Source: JASGDN01 sp049840815 (GTDB lineage Bacteria > Chloroflexota > Chloroflexia > Thermomicrobiales > UBA6265). Taken from it: DNA of 64,000 bases. Positions 41,830 to 50,345 of the stretch are shown in pieces (positions within the stretch are counted from its first letter, which is position 1; each line of letters opens with the position of its first letter). The DNA is taken from contig JASGJI010000016.1 of assembly GCA_049840815.1 (NCBI GenBank), forward strand, positions 1 to 64,000, in the 5' to 3' direction. The position numbers and the translations under genes are program-made. The notes below the pieces were generated by a model. The model ran no database searches. It was not told the origin of the DNA and worked only from the letters and a program-made list of their open reading frames with translations.

Positions 41830-42492
41830 TCAGGCCGGCAGACTCCCGGCGATCAGGGCGCGGACGGCCTCGATCTCATCAGCGTTGATGGTGTGGCCCA
41901 TGCCCGGGTAGGTGCGGATGTCGACGGTCGCGCCTGCCTCGGCCAGCGCCTTCGCCGAGTCCTCCGCTACATCGAGCGTGAAGAACTGGTCGCCGTCACC
42001 ACACCCGAGGAAGACCCAGCGCCCGCCCAGGTCGCTGATCGGCAGGCGATCCGCGATGGACGGGCCGATCAGCGCGCCGCTGAAGGCCGCGACGCCGGCG
42101 ATCTCCCGCGATCCTCGCGCGAGGTATTCCAGCGAGAGACATGCCCCCTGCGAGAAGCCTCCGACCACCACGGGCAGTTCGGGTCTCGCGGCTCGAACAT
42201 GGTCGACCAGGAGGTCGATCTTCGCGAGGGCGCCGGTCAGCCACGGCTCGTTCATTTCGAGCGGCTGGCGGAACGGATACGGATACCAGACGCTGCCTTC
42301 GGCGTCCGGTGCGAGGAGGGCGATGCGCTCCTCGGCACCAGAGGGGAGGATGTCCCCCGCCAGCCCGAGGATGTCGGCGGCATTCGCGCCGCGTCCGTGG
42401 ACGAGGATGACGACGAGATCAGCGGTTTCGAGCGGGGCGCCCGCCGCATAGACGGGCGCTCCGGCGTGGGGAAGAGTGGTGTTCGTGCCCAT
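41830..42492 (-). CDS. Carboxylesterase/phospholipase-like alpha/beta hydrolase (MhqD-like)
   Basis: A 220-residue serine hydrolase. VVILVHGRGANAADIL holds the oxyanion region, VGGFSQGACLSLEYLA the nucleophile Ser, and the Asp and His are in the last 60 residues (FFTLDVAEDS, YPGMGHTIN). It sits 18 bases after the ring-cleaving dioxygenase gene and in the same direction. This pair, with a MarR regulator upstream, copies the mhqD/mhqO/mhqR set that answers quinone stress in Bacillus. Confidence 0.88.
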   Translation of the reverse strand: MGTNTTLPHAGAPVYAAGAPLETADLVVILVHGRGANAADILGLAGDILPSGAEERIALLAPDAEGSVWYPYPFRQPLEMNEPWLTGALAKIDLLVDHVRAARPELPVVVGGFSQGACLSLEYLARGSREIAGVAAFSGALIGPSIADRLPISDLGGRWVFLGCGDGDQFFTLDVAEDSAKALAEAGATVDIRTYPGMGHTINADEIEAVRALIAGSLPA

Positions 42493-42510
42493 GTGCTCGC
42501 TTCCGTGCGT

Positions 42511-43623
42511 TCAGTTCGAGGATGCGGAGGTCGCCGTTGTCGCGTTGGCGGGGATCGGCTGGCCGTACTCGGTCGTGGTCACCGGCTTGATGGTGTCCAG
42601 CGGGCGGATGATCTCCTCGATCTTCGGGCGCAGCTCCTCCAGGAACGGCGGCAACGCCAGCGTCTCGCCCATCGACTCCAGCGGCTCGTCGGTCGCGAAG
42701 CCCGGTTCGTCGGAGGAGATTTCGTAGAGGACGCCACCCGGCTCGCGGAAGTACATCGCCTTGAAGTAGAAGCGGTCGATCAACGGGGTAACGTGGAACC
42801 CGGCCTTCGTCAGGTACTCGTTCCACGCGGCGTGATGCTCGAACGTGTCCACACGGAAGGCGATATGGTGCACGCCGCCCGCGCCAAGATGGGCGCGCGG
42901 TTCGTCCGGCATCACCTTCACGATGAAGAGGCCGCCGGGGCCGCCCTTGCCGGTCTCCAGCACCACCGTCCGCCGGACCGGGTTCTCCGGATCGGGCGTC
43001 TCCGAGATGATGCGGAAGCCGAGGAACTCCGTCAGCACGCGCAAGGTCTGCTCCGGGCGGGCTGTGGAGATCGTGATCGCGCCGAGGCCCTTGATGCCGA
43101 ATTGGGGCGGCACCGTTGCGAGTTCCCACGGCGTGCCGCCGGGAATGGCCGCCGCATCGCCGCCGTCCTCGATCAGTGCGAGGCGCTGCCCTTCCGGATC
43201 GGTGAATGGGAGCGCCTTGTGTCCGGCGCGGTCCGACAGGTCGCCGTGTGCGATGCCGAGCGTGTCGAAACGCTGCGCCCAGTAGGCCAGCGACTCGTCG
43301 CCGGAGACGCGGAGGGCAATCTCCTGGATCTCGCCGGAGCCGGGACGGTTCGGGGCGACGCGGCTGTTGGCCGGGGCCGACCCCTGATAGTCGAAGAAGG
43401 TGACATCCGTGCCCGGCGTGCCAAGGCCATCGGCGTAGAAGAGGTGATACATGTCCGGCGCGTCCTGGTTCACGGATTTCTTCACGATCCGCATGCCGAG
43501 TGCGCGGGTATAGAAGTCGCGATTGCCGACGATGTCACCGGTGGCAGCGCTGACGTGATGGAGACCGCCGAGTTCGAGACCCTCGGGAATGTGGGAGGTG
43601 GCGGAGGTGGTGGGCGTTTCCAT
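42511..43623 (-). CDS. Ring-cleaving dioxygenase, VOC superfamily (MhqO/LinE-like)
   Basis: A 370-residue protein of two duplicated VOC modules. GLHHVSAATGDIVGNRDFYTR opens module 1 and GLGAITISTARPEQTL module 2 (about residue 185). GGVHHIAFRVD has the metal His and PGGVLYEISSDEPGF the metal Glu. Family members are hydroquinone/catechol-type dioxygenases or quinone-detoxifying proteins. Gene order with the MhqD-like esterase and MarR supports a role in quinone or electrophile resistance. The substrate is not proven. Confidence 0.92.
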   Translation of the reverse strand: METPTTSATSHIPEGLELGGLHHVSAATGDIVGNRDFYTRALGMRIVKKSVNQDAPDMYHLFYADGLGTPGTDVTFFDYQGSAPANSRVAPNRPGSGEIQEIALRVSGDESLAYWAQRFDTLGIAHGDLSDRAGHKALPFTDPEGQRLALIEDGGDAAAIPGGTPWELATVPPQFGIKGLGAITISTARPEQTLRVLTEFLGFRIISETPDPENPVRRTVVLETGKGGPGGLFIVKVMPDEPRAHLGAGGVHHIAFRVDTFEHHAAWNEYLTKAGFHVTPLIDRFYFKAMYFREPGGVLYEISSDEPGFATDEPLESMGETLALPPFLEELRPKIEEIIRPLDTIKPVTTTEYGQPIPANATTATSASSN

Positions 43624-43701
43624 GGGAAGGGTCCTTTCGGGACTGGGGGAGGATCGCTGCGGGGAAGGGTGGCCGCGATTCGTCGCGGGTCAGCAAGCCT
43701 G

Positions 43702-43745
43702 CCCTGAGCCCTTCGGCGTTGCTCAGGATGAACTCCGCCGAAGGG
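43702..43745. repeat. Short dispersed palindromic repeat
   Basis: CCTGAGC/GCTCAGG flank CCCTTCGGCG, which pairs again with CGCCGAAGGG at the right end. This CCCTGAGCCCTTCGGC type is common as an intergenic repeat in diverse bacteria. It lies between marR and the dioxygenase gene. Confidence 0.55.
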
Positions 43746-43817
43746 ACTGACCCAGCAGCTGTGTCGATCCGGCGAAGCCGGCGATGGCGCATGAACGCCG
43801 CGACGGTATCGATGGCT

Positions 43818-44324
43818 CTACGGTTCGGGCAGCGAGCGGTCGAGTTTGCGGAGCAGGGTGAGCAAGGTTTCCGTCTCCTCCGGGGTGAGGACCGAGAACT
43901 CCTCGATGATGCGCCGTTCGTGATCGGCAAGCGACTGCGTGCGGAGCGTGCGGCCCTCGTCGGTCAGGTAGACGAGGTTGGTTCGTCCGCACTTGCGGCG
44001 TTCGACCAACCCGTCGTACTCCATCGCATCGAGGAGCTGGGTGATATTCCCCTTGGTGACGAGCAGGGAGCGGGCGAGATCCTGCTGGGGACGGCCCTCC
44101 TGCGCACCGGCGTGGTTGAGGACATCGAAACGGCTGACAGAGAGGTTCCAGTCGCGGAGCGTGGTGGCGGTGCGGCGATCGATCTTCTGGAAGATCCGCG
44201 CGATCCGGAGCCATGCGACGACGGCGATGGGCGGGGTGTACTGGCGGCGGGTGAGCGCGCTATCTGGAAGCGGTGGGTGTGGTGTGTGTTCGGATTGGGT
44301 AGTGGATGGCTCTGTGGTCTTCAT
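43818..44324 (-). CDS. MarR-family transcriptional regulator
   Basis: A 168-residue winged-helix regulator. LRIARIFQKIDRRTATTL is helix 1. SRFDVLNHAG, QQDLARSLLVTKGNITQLLDAME (recognition helix) and GLVERRKCGRTNLVYLTDEGR (wing), shown in parts, match MarR. One Cys lies in the wing. It starts directly downstream of a palindrome that overlaps its own -10 element. It precedes the ring-cleaving dioxygenase and esterase genes on the same strand and probably represses the group. Confidence 0.93.
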   Translation of the reverse strand: MKTTEPSTTQSEHTPHPPLPDSALTRRQYTPPIAVVAWLRIARIFQKIDRRTATTLRDWNLSVSRFDVLNHAGAQEGRPQQDLARSLLVTKGNITQLLDAMEYDGLVERRKCGRTNLVYLTDEGRTLRTQSLADHERRIIEEFSVLTPEETETLLTLLRKLDRSLPEP

Positions 44325-44330
44325 GCGTTA

Positions 44331-44359
44331 AGTTTAGGTCTAAACTATAAGAGTGTCAA
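44331..44359 (-). promoter_or_regulatory. marR promoter with perfect operator
   Basis: On the minus strand, TTGACA (44354-44359) and TAAACT (44331-44336) are 17 bp apart. The perfect palindrome AGTTTAG-GT-CTAAACT (44331-44346) overlaps the -10 element, 7 bases before the ATG. Autorepression is the likely use. Confidence 0.8.
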
Positions 44360-44371
44360 TACCCCCCTCGT

Positions 44372-44421
44372 GAGGGGAGAGGCGAGAGAAGTGAGGACGT
44401 AGGAGTGAGGAGTGAGAGAGG
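44372..44421 (+). repeat. Purine-rich dispersed repeat, single arm
   Basis: GAGGGGAGAGGCGAGAG, AAGTGAGGACGTAGGAG and TGAGGAGTGAGAGAGG words of the dispersed family. It directly follows the marR promoter. No pyrimidine arm is seen nearby. Confidence 0.7.
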
Positions 44422-44537
44422 CACGCGCGGGAGGATTGTCGTTGGCATGTGGGCCTGGCAATCGGGACGCTCACGATGTCCCACCACTGAGGAGATCGTC
44501 TCGCCTTACCTTGCATGTGGAACGGTCGCTTGGGCAG

Positions 44538-44597
44538 CGGACCGAGGCCCCTACAAGCAGCGCATACGTACGTAGAGGCAGGCTCCGTATCGGTCCT
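44538..44597. repeat. Decayed copy of the GGACCGAC palindromic repeat
   Basis: CGGACCGAGGCCCCTAC on the left and GTAGAGGCAGGCTCCG with CGGTCC on the right resemble the intact element at 45845-45913, with several mismatches and a deletion. Confidence 0.45.
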
Positions 44598-44659
44598 CGC
44601 ACCGTGTTGTGTTCGTACGGCGGGGCCCGCGAACCACGATCCCGCCTCGTCAGGGCGCC

Positions 44660-45565
44660 TCAGGCCTCGGTGAGTTCGAGCGCGATCAGGGTCGGCTGGC
44701 GCGTGAGGACCTGCACGGTGCCCGGACCGGTCCAGGCCGCGAACGCCTCATCCGAGAGGGTATCGTCGGTGGCGACGTCCACCTTCAGGCGGAGGACGCC
44801 TTCAGCGAACTCCCGCGTCTCGACGTTCAGGATGCCATCGCGACCGTTCAGGGTTCGTTGGAAGGCGAGCGCCGTTGTCGCGCGGGCGATTCCGTTCACC
44901 ACGAGGTCGATGGTCTTGCGCTCTGGTTCCGGCTCGCTGGAGGCTGGCGACGCATCCTCGTCGGCAGCATCGTCCGGCTCGGTGGGGAGGGGCACGGCAG
45001 GGGCTGCGTTGTGCCGGAACGGGCGGAAGGCCGTCCTGGGCGCGTCCTCCGGGGCTGCGGGTGTCGCGGGCGCATCGGATTCGTCCGGAGATGTCGTCGC
45101 GGCGGCAGGTGTCTCCGCAGTCACGATGGGAGCGGCCTCGTCCGGCGCGACGACGCGGAGGGCATCGGCGACGCGACCCGCGAGGGCTTGTGTCGTGGTC
45201 TGGAATCCGGCGATCTCGTCGCGGAGGGAGGCCAGGAGCGCGGTGGTCTGGGCACGTTCGGCCTGACGCTCGCGTTCGATCTCGGCTTCGCGGGCGGTGC
45301 GGGCCTGCTCGGCGGCCTGGGCTTCCTCGCGGAGGGCAATGGTCTCCAGCATCAGCTCGCCGGAGCGCTTGATGTTCTCGCCGATGATGCGGTCGAAGGA
45401 CTCATAGAAGGCGAGACGTTCCTTCGCGCGGTGCAACGCCTGCCGGAGGACGGCGGGATCGTCGCTGTCGGTCTCCAACTCGTGCGAGCCGAGCCCTCCG
45501 TCCGGCGCGGGAATGCGGGCGGGGCTGGTTGCTGGCGAGGTGGCGAGGGAATCGCGGTCGGTCAT
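44660..45565 (-). CDS. Unknown protein with central coiled coil and C-terminal alpha/beta domain
   Basis: Not recognised. The product has 301 residues. Residues 40-120 form an Ala/Glu/Arg-rich coiled coil (REEAQAAEQARTAREAEIER, ERQAERAQTTALL). An acidic Pro/Ala linker spans about 125-210. The last 80 residues (KTIDLVVNGIARATTALAFQ ... LIALELTEA) have an alternating strand-helix pattern somewhat like BON or HMA folds. There are no membrane helices. It could be a cytoskeletal, polar or signalling scaffold protein, but this is only a guess. ATG 45565 is the first start before compositionally normal sequence. The frame upstream runs through repeat DNA. Confidence 0.65.
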   Translation of the reverse strand: MTDRDSLATSPATSPARIPAPDGGLGSHELETDSDDPAVLRQALHRAKERLAFYESFDRIIGENIKRSGELMLETIALREEAQAAEQARTAREAEIERERQAERAQTTALLASLRDEIAGFQTTTQALAGRVADALRVVAPDEAAPIVTAETPAAATTSPDESDAPATPAAPEDAPRTAFRPFRHNAAPAVPLPTEPDDAADEDASPASSEPEPERKTIDLVVNGIARATTALAFQRTLNGRDGILNVETREFAEGVLRLKVDVATDDTLSDEAFAAWTGPGTVQVLTRQPTLIALELTEA

Positions 45566-45631
45566 GGGGTGAAGGGTCCTTCGGCGGGCGTCACGGCGAG
45601 CATTCGATATGTCCGAGTGTAGCGCACGCCC

Positions 45632-45708
45632 GGAGGGGAGAGGCGACGGGAGGGGAGAGGTGAGAGGAGTGAGGAGTGAGAAAGGAGACGGGAGGAAAGA
45701 GACGAACG
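45632..45708 (+). repeat. Purine-rich dispersed repeat arm
   Basis: GGAGGGGAGAGGCGACGGG, GAGGTGAGAGGAGTGAGG and AAAGGAGACGGGAGG words. Its pairing arm is at 45974-46031, about 265 bases away. Confidence 0.7.
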
Positions 45709-45844
45709 AATAAGGAACCCTGAAACGAGGTCCGCAGCGCGGACTATCTCCACAAACGCGGTTGCGCTCCGAATGTCGGCGTCCACTCACCGAATCCGAC
45801 TGGTCTGGCAGTGCATGGTGAGCGATCACAGAGGATGGTGGCAT

Positions 45845-45913
45845 CGGACCGACACGGGGTCGGTCCCTACGAAAGAATGCCCTGTACGTAGGGACCGACC
45901 CCGTGTCGGTCCG
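45845..45913. repeat. Perfect 27-bp inverted repeat, GGACCGAC type
   Basis: Arms 45845-45871 and 45887-45913 are exact complements around a 15-base centre. Each arm is itself palindromic (GGACCGAC ... GTCGGTCC), so cruciform or double-hairpin forms are possible. Similar GTAGGGACCGACC elements are common REP-like repeats in Chloroflexota and other phyla. Confidence 0.8.
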
Positions 45914-45973
45914 GCCTCACCATCCGTCAAGCCAGGCATCCAAACACCCACCCTTCACCCGGATTCGGTATCA

Positions 45974-46031
45974 CGTCTCTTTCCTCTTTCCTCCTGTCTC
46001 ACTTCTCACTCCTCTCACCTCTCCGCTCTCG
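45974..46031 (-). repeat. Pyrimidine-rich arm of the dispersed repeat, 3' of dnaE2
   Basis: On the dnaE2 sense strand this reads as GAGAGCGGAGAGGTGAGAGG, then GAGTGAGAAGTGAGAC and GGAGGAAAGAGG. It begins at the dnaE2 stop codon. Confidence 0.7.
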
Positions 46032-49000
46032 TCACCGGTAGTTGTGCGAGTCCGGCGCGAGGGCGCGGATTTCTGCCTTCGAGGGTGGCCCCTCGTCCTT
46101 CTCCGGCTCCTCGTGCAGGCGGACAAGCTGGATGCGACGGGGATCGACCTCGCGTTGACGGGTTGGACCGAGACTGCGCTCGTCCTGTGCATGGACGTGC
46201 GGGGGCGCGAGTTCCGTTACGTACCGGCTGTCCTCGATCGCGCGGAGGTGGGTGGCGACGATGTTGATGTTGTGCTGGTCGCGCTGGAGGCGGCCTTCCA
46301 CGATCAGCAGGGGGACGGAGCGCACCTCGTAGCGCTGTTCCTTATACAGGCTGGGGTAGACCACCACATTCACGAGACCCGTTTCGTCCTCCAGCAGCAG
46401 GAAGGTGATGTCCTTCGCCGTGCCCGGTCGCTGGCGGCAGACAATGAGGCCGGGGATCGCTATCGGCATCCCGTCCGGCATCGTTTCCAGCTCGGCCACG
46501 GTGGCCATCGTCTCGGGCAGGGGCTTGCGCAAGAGTTCCATCGGGTGCCAGTGGGAGTGGCCGACCAGCCGGTACTGGTTCGTCATCTGTTCCCACGTCG
46601 TCATGCGCGGGAGGTCGACCAAATCCTGTTCGGTGGGGATCGGCAGCGCGAGCTGGGTGCCGCCCGTCTTCGTGCGTTTCCGACCCGTCGTGAAGCTGCG
46701 TGGCTGGAGGAAGAGCCCGGCCTGCCACAACATCTCGCGCTGGCCCAGCCCGAAGTCGCATGCGCCGGCCAGGATCAGATTCTCCACCGATTCCTTGCGC
46801 AGCGGGATGCGCCGCATGAGGTCGAGCAGCGAGCGATAGCGACCGTGCAGGAGGCGTTCCCGCGCGATGGCGATGGCCGTCTCCTCGGTGAGCCCCTTCA
46901 CGAAGCGGAGGCCCATCCGTACGTGACGATCGCCTTCCAGCGAGCAATCGGAGAGGCTCTCGTTCACATCGGGGCGTAGCACCTGCAGGTTGTGGCGGCG
47001 GGCGTCGTTGATGAGGACGTGCGGCGCGTAGAAGCCCATCGGCTGGTTGTTCAGCAATGCGCAGAGGAATTCCGCGGGGTATTTGTAGCGGAGCCAGCAG
47101 GACTGGTAGGCGAGCAGCCCGAAGGCCGCAGCGTGACTCTTCGGGAAGCCGTATTCGGCGAACCCGGAGAGCTTGCGGAAGACCTCCGTGGTCACCTCCA
47201 GGGAGACGCCGCGAGCTGCCGCTCCCGTGAAGAAGGCATCCCGCAGCTTTTCCATCTCTTCCGACGAGCGTTTGCGGGTCATTGCGCGGCGGAGCTGATC
47301 GGCCTGCCCGGCGGTGAAGCCGGCCAGTTCCTCCGCCACCTGTACCACCTGCTCCTGATAGAGGATGACGCCGAGCGTCTCCTTCAGCACGGGTTCCAGC
47401 AGGGGGTGGTCGTAGGTCGGCGAGAAGTCGGGATCGAGGCGACGCTGCACGAAGGGTGTCACGGCGCCGCCGACGATGGGGCCGGGGCGGACGATGGCGA
47501 CCTGCACCACCAGATCCTCCAGCTTCTCCGGTTTCGTCTTGCGGATCATCTGGATCTGGGCGCGGCTTTCGATCTGGAAGACGCCGATGGTGTCTCCCTG
47601 ATGGATCATGCGATAGATCGCGGGGTCGTTGAACGGGATGCGTCCGAGGTCGACCGGCCCCTTGCCTCCGGCGTCGATGAGGTCGAGGCATTCCTCCACC
47701 AGCGAGAGCATGCCGAGCGCCAGGAAGTCGATCTTCACGAAGCCGGCGTCGTCGATCGAGTCCTTGTCCCATTGGCAGAGATAACGGTCCTCCATCGCGG
47801 CGGGCTGGATGGGCACCAGCTCGTTCAGTGGGGTGGAGGAGATGATCATGCCGCCGGAATGCTGGGTGATGTGGCGGGGGAATCCGGCCAGTTGCCGCGC
47901 GATGTCGGTGAGGTAGCACCAGGGCGGTGCCGATGCGCGGGCGGCGTATTCCGGCAGGCGGGCGAGTTCGTCGGCGAGGCCGGTGGCGTTGCGCGGCTCG
48001 CTCAGTTTGGAGATGCGGTCGAGATCGTGGAGGGGGATGCCGAGCGCCTTGCCGACATCACGGACGGCGCTGCGCAGGCGGTAGGTGGAGAAGGCGCAGA
48101 CCATCGCGGCGCGTTCCGGTCCGTAGACCTGGTGGATGCGGGCGATGAGGTGTTCGCGGATTTCGCGCGGGAAGTCGATATCGATGTCTGGAATGGCCTG
48201 TTTCTCGCCTGTCTGGGCCGCCCGGTCGTTCAGGAAGCGCCCGACGTAGAGGTTGTGCTCGATCGGATCAACGGCGGAAAGGCCGATCAGGTAGCAGACG
48301 ACGGAGCTGACCGCCGACCCCCGGCTGCGTCCGGGCCGCAGGAAGCGGCGCGAAGGGGAGTTGACGCCCCCGCGCAGTTCGCTGCTGACTTCCTCGGCGA
48401 TGTCGAGGATCTCGCGGTAGAGCAGGAAGAAGCCGGTGAGGCCGGTCCGGAAGATCAGCCCGAGTTCGTCCTCCATGCGGGTGCGGGCGGATTCCCGCAG
48501 GTGATGGCCGGGAGGGTAGCGCTTGCCGAACGCCTCGTGGCAGATTCGGCGCAGGTATTCCTCCTGCGTCTCCTGGGTGCCGGTCTGGTGCTGGGGGTAG
48601 CTGTAGCCGAGATTGGCGTTGAGGTCGAAGGCGGCGCAGCGGGCGGCGATATGGGCCGTCGTCTCGATCGCCTCCGGGTAGCGGCTCCAGAGCGCGGCCA
48701 TCTCCTCGGGTGCGTGCAGGTGGAACTCGGAGTTCGCGCGTCGTTCGCGGTGACAGCCATCGAGCGTGGTGCGGTGCCTGATGGCGACCAGCACATCCTG
48801 CAACCGATGGCGCTCGCGGACGTGATAGTGGACGTTGCCAGTGGCGGCGTAGGCGACCCCGACCGTGCGGGCGAGGGCGATCAGGCGCTCGATGCGCGGG
48901 GTATCGCCGAAGACGAACTGCTGCTGAAGCTCAACCACCACGTTATCCGGCCCGAACCACGCGACATAGCGGCGGAGCACGCCTTCGGCCTCCGCCATCA

Positions 49001-49430
49001 TTCCGGCAGCGACGAGGCGGGAGAGCTGGCTATTGCGGCAGCCGGTGAGCAGGATGACGCCCTCCGCGTAGTTCGCGAGCGGCGAGAACTGCTGGGGAAC
49101 CTCCGTTCGGGCGAGGGAGACGGGGTTTGGCGGGCGTCCGTGGTGGTAATCGGTGAGGAGGCGGCAGAGATTGCCGTAGCCGGTCTTCGATTCCGCGAGC
49201 AGGGTGAGATGCGATTCGTCGGCGAGGGTGATTTCCGTGCCGATGATGGCCTGGATGCCGGCGACCTTCGCGGCGCGGGCGAATTCCATCGCGCCATGCA
49301 GGCCATCGTGATCGGTGATGGCGATGGCCTCGTACCCGAGTTCCTTCGCCCGGCGGACCATCTCCTCCGGCTGGGAGGCGCCATCGAGGAAGGAGTAGGC
49401 GGTGTGGAGGTGGAGCTCGGCGTATGTCAT
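46032..49430 (-). CDS. dnaE2: Error-prone DNA polymerase III alpha subunit (DnaE2/ImuC)
   Basis: A 1132-residue C-family polymerase. An N-terminal PHP domain (AELHLHTAYSFLDGAS, AITDHDGLHGAMEF) is followed by the palm with the catalytic Asp pair in IPDIDIDFPREIRE. Next come fingers, thumb and helix-hairpin-helix regions (RRIPLRKESVENLILAGACD), and a C-terminal OB-fold (DITFLLLEDETGLVNVVVYP). The length fits DnaE2 rather than replicative DnaE. DnaE2 carries out mutagenic lesion bypass, usually with ImuA/ImuB. Neither imuA nor imuB is adjacent here. The promoter carries a LexA-like box, which supports SOS induction. Confidence 0.93.
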   Translation of the reverse strand: MTYAELHLHTAYSFLDGASQPEEMVRRAKELGYEAIAITDHDGLHGAMEFARAAKVAGIQAIIGTEITLADESHLTLLAESKTGYGNLCRLLTDYHHGRPPNPVSLARTEVPQQFSPLANYAEGVILLTGCRNSQLSRLVAAGMMAEAEGVLRRYVAWFGPDNVVVELQQQFVFGDTPRIERLIALARTVGVAYAATGNVHYHVRERHRLQDVLVAIRHRTTLDGCHRERRANSEFHLHAPEEMAALWSRYPEAIETTAHIAARCAAFDLNANLGYSYPQHQTGTQETQEEYLRRICHEAFGKRYPPGHHLRESARTRMEDELGLIFRTGLTGFFLLYREILDIAEEVSSELRGGVNSPSRRFLRPGRSRGSAVSSVVCYLIGLSAVDPIEHNLYVGRFLNDRAAQTGEKQAIPDIDIDFPREIREHLIARIHQVYGPERAAMVCAFSTYRLRSAVRDVGKALGIPLHDLDRISKLSEPRNATGLADELARLPEYAARASAPPWCYLTDIARQLAGFPRHITQHSGGMIISSTPLNELVPIQPAAMEDRYLCQWDKDSIDDAGFVKIDFLALGMLSLVEECLDLIDAGGKGPVDLGRIPFNDPAIYRMIHQGDTIGVFQIESRAQIQMIRKTKPEKLEDLVVQVAIVRPGPIVGGAVTPFVQRRLDPDFSPTYDHPLLEPVLKETLGVILYQEQVVQVAEELAGFTAGQADQLRRAMTRKRSSEEMEKLRDAFFTGAAARGVSLEVTTEVFRKLSGFAEYGFPKSHAAAFGLLAYQSCWLRYKYPAEFLCALLNNQPMGFYAPHVLINDARRHNLQVLRPDVNESLSDCSLEGDRHVRMGLRFVKGLTEETAIAIARERLLHGRYRSLLDLMRRIPLRKESVENLILAGACDFGLGQREMLWQAGLFLQPRSFTTGRKRTKTGGTQLALPIPTEQDLVDLPRMTTWEQMTNQYRLVGHSHWHPMELLRKPLPETMATVAELETMPDGMPIAIPGLIVCRQRPGTAKDITFLLLEDETGLVNVVVYPSLYKEQRYEVRSVPLLIVEGRLQRDQHNINIVATHLRAIEDSRYVTELAPPHVHAQDERSLGPTRQREVDPRRIQLVRLHEEPEKDEGPPSKAEIRALAPDSHNYR

Positions 49431-49521
49431 GGCTGCGCGCGCGTTGGTGTCGTCTGCTGTGGTGCGGTCATGAGCCCCCTCCCGGTCGTGTGGCGAGCCC
49501 GCTCCATTCATTCATGGAATA

Positions 49522-49551
49522 GATCATATGTTCTTATTTCTTGTGAAACAA
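49522..49551 (-). promoter_or_regulatory. dnaE2 promoter with LexA (SOS) box
   Basis: On the minus strand, TTGTTT (49546-49551) and TATGAT (49523-49528) are 17 bp apart. GAACATATGATC (49522-49533) overlaps the -10 element and matches the Gram-positive LexA box GAAC-N4-GTTC with one mismatch. A second palindrome CTTGT-GAA-ACAAG lies at the -35 element. Confidence 0.65.
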
Positions 49552-49693
49552 GATGTGTCACGGTGACACGGAATGGCGTCACCATGTTCTCGTCGTCGGG
49601 GCAAGCAACGTGCGACAGGAGCGCTCTGATACACTCCGGGCGCATTCGCACCGGACTCGTTTGCATGCGGCGATCGCCAGAGGACAGAGCTCG

Positions 49694-50323
49694 ATGACCG
49701 ACGACACCCCTTCCGTTCCCGACCGACCGCAAAACGACATGCCGCCGATCGAGGCGCTGCACCGGCTGATGGATGGCAACACGCGGTACGTCGCCGGCAC
49801 GACCACGCCGATCAACCTCTCCGCCGAACGCGCCGCCGCCGTGGTGGAACACGCGCCGATTGCCGCCATCCTTGGGTGTGCCGATGCGCGCGTGGCGGCC
49901 GAACTGATCTTCGACCAGGGGCCGGGCGATCTCTTCATGGTGCGCGTGGCCGGAAACTTTCTGAGTGATTACGGGCTGGCGAGCATCGAATACGCCGTCG
50001 AGTTCCTGAATGCGCCGCTGGTGATGGTGCTCGGCCACACGATGTGTGGGGCTGTGACCAGCGCCGTGCGCGTTGTGGAGGAGGGGATCGCGCTGCCTGG
50101 TCGTCTTCCCGTACTGGTCGATGCAATCGAGCCGGCGGTCTACGCCGCCCGCCAGGGGAACCCGGAGAACCTGCTGGACGCCGCGATCATCGAGAATGTG
50201 CGCCGCCAGATGAACCGCCTCTCGATGATCTCGCCCATCATCAACGCGGCGGTCGCGGCGGGGAATGTGATGATCGTTGGCGGCATCTACGACATTGCGA
50301 CTGGCGAGGTGACGCTCGTCTAG
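49694..50323 (+). CDS. Beta-class carbonic anhydrase
   Basis: A 209-residue zinc enzyme interconverting CO2 and bicarbonate. The zinc and dyad residues are C62-A-D64-A-R66 in LGCADARVAAELIFDQGPGD, and H115 and C118 in GHTMCGAV. GDLFMVRVAGNFLSDYGLAS is the usual active-site loop. There is no signal peptide. The start at ATG 49694 leaves a 20-residue lead. It is divergent from dnaE2, and the next gene starts 22 bases downstream. Confidence 0.95.
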   Translation: MTDDTPSVPDRPQNDMPPIEALHRLMDGNTRYVAGTTTPINLSAERAAAVVEHAPIAAILGCADARVAAELIFDQGPGDLFMVRVAGNFLSDYGLASIEYAVEFLNAPLVMVLGHTMCGAVTSAVRVVEEGIALPGRLPVLVDAIEPAVYAARQGNPENLLDAAIIENVRRQMNRLSMISPIINAAVAAGNVMIVGGIYDIATGEVTLV

Positions 50324-50345
50324 CCCTGCCATGCCTGGAGGATCG

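Larger units (their letters stand above)
44347..44659. other. Intergenic region upstream of marR filled by repeats
   Basis: After the marR promoter this gap holds the hairpin CCCCTC-GT-GAGGGG (44364-44377), a purine-rich repeat arm (44372-44421) and a decayed palindromic repeat (44538-44597). No gene is seen. Confidence 0.55.
45566..46031. other. Intergenic region built of repeats, between the coiled-coil gene and dnaE2
   Basis: This 466-bp gap contains a purine repeat arm (45632-45708), a perfect 27-bp inverted repeat (45845-45913) and a pyrimidine repeat arm (45974-46031) that reaches the dnaE2 stop. The palindromic element appears nested inside the arms of the other repeat. No coding frame is credible. 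Confidence 0.6.

Noticed and set aside
46992..49697. A 901-codon plus-strand frame opposite dnaE2
   Set aside because: Composition is that of an antisense shadow and no motif is present, while the minus strand encodes a full DnaE2.
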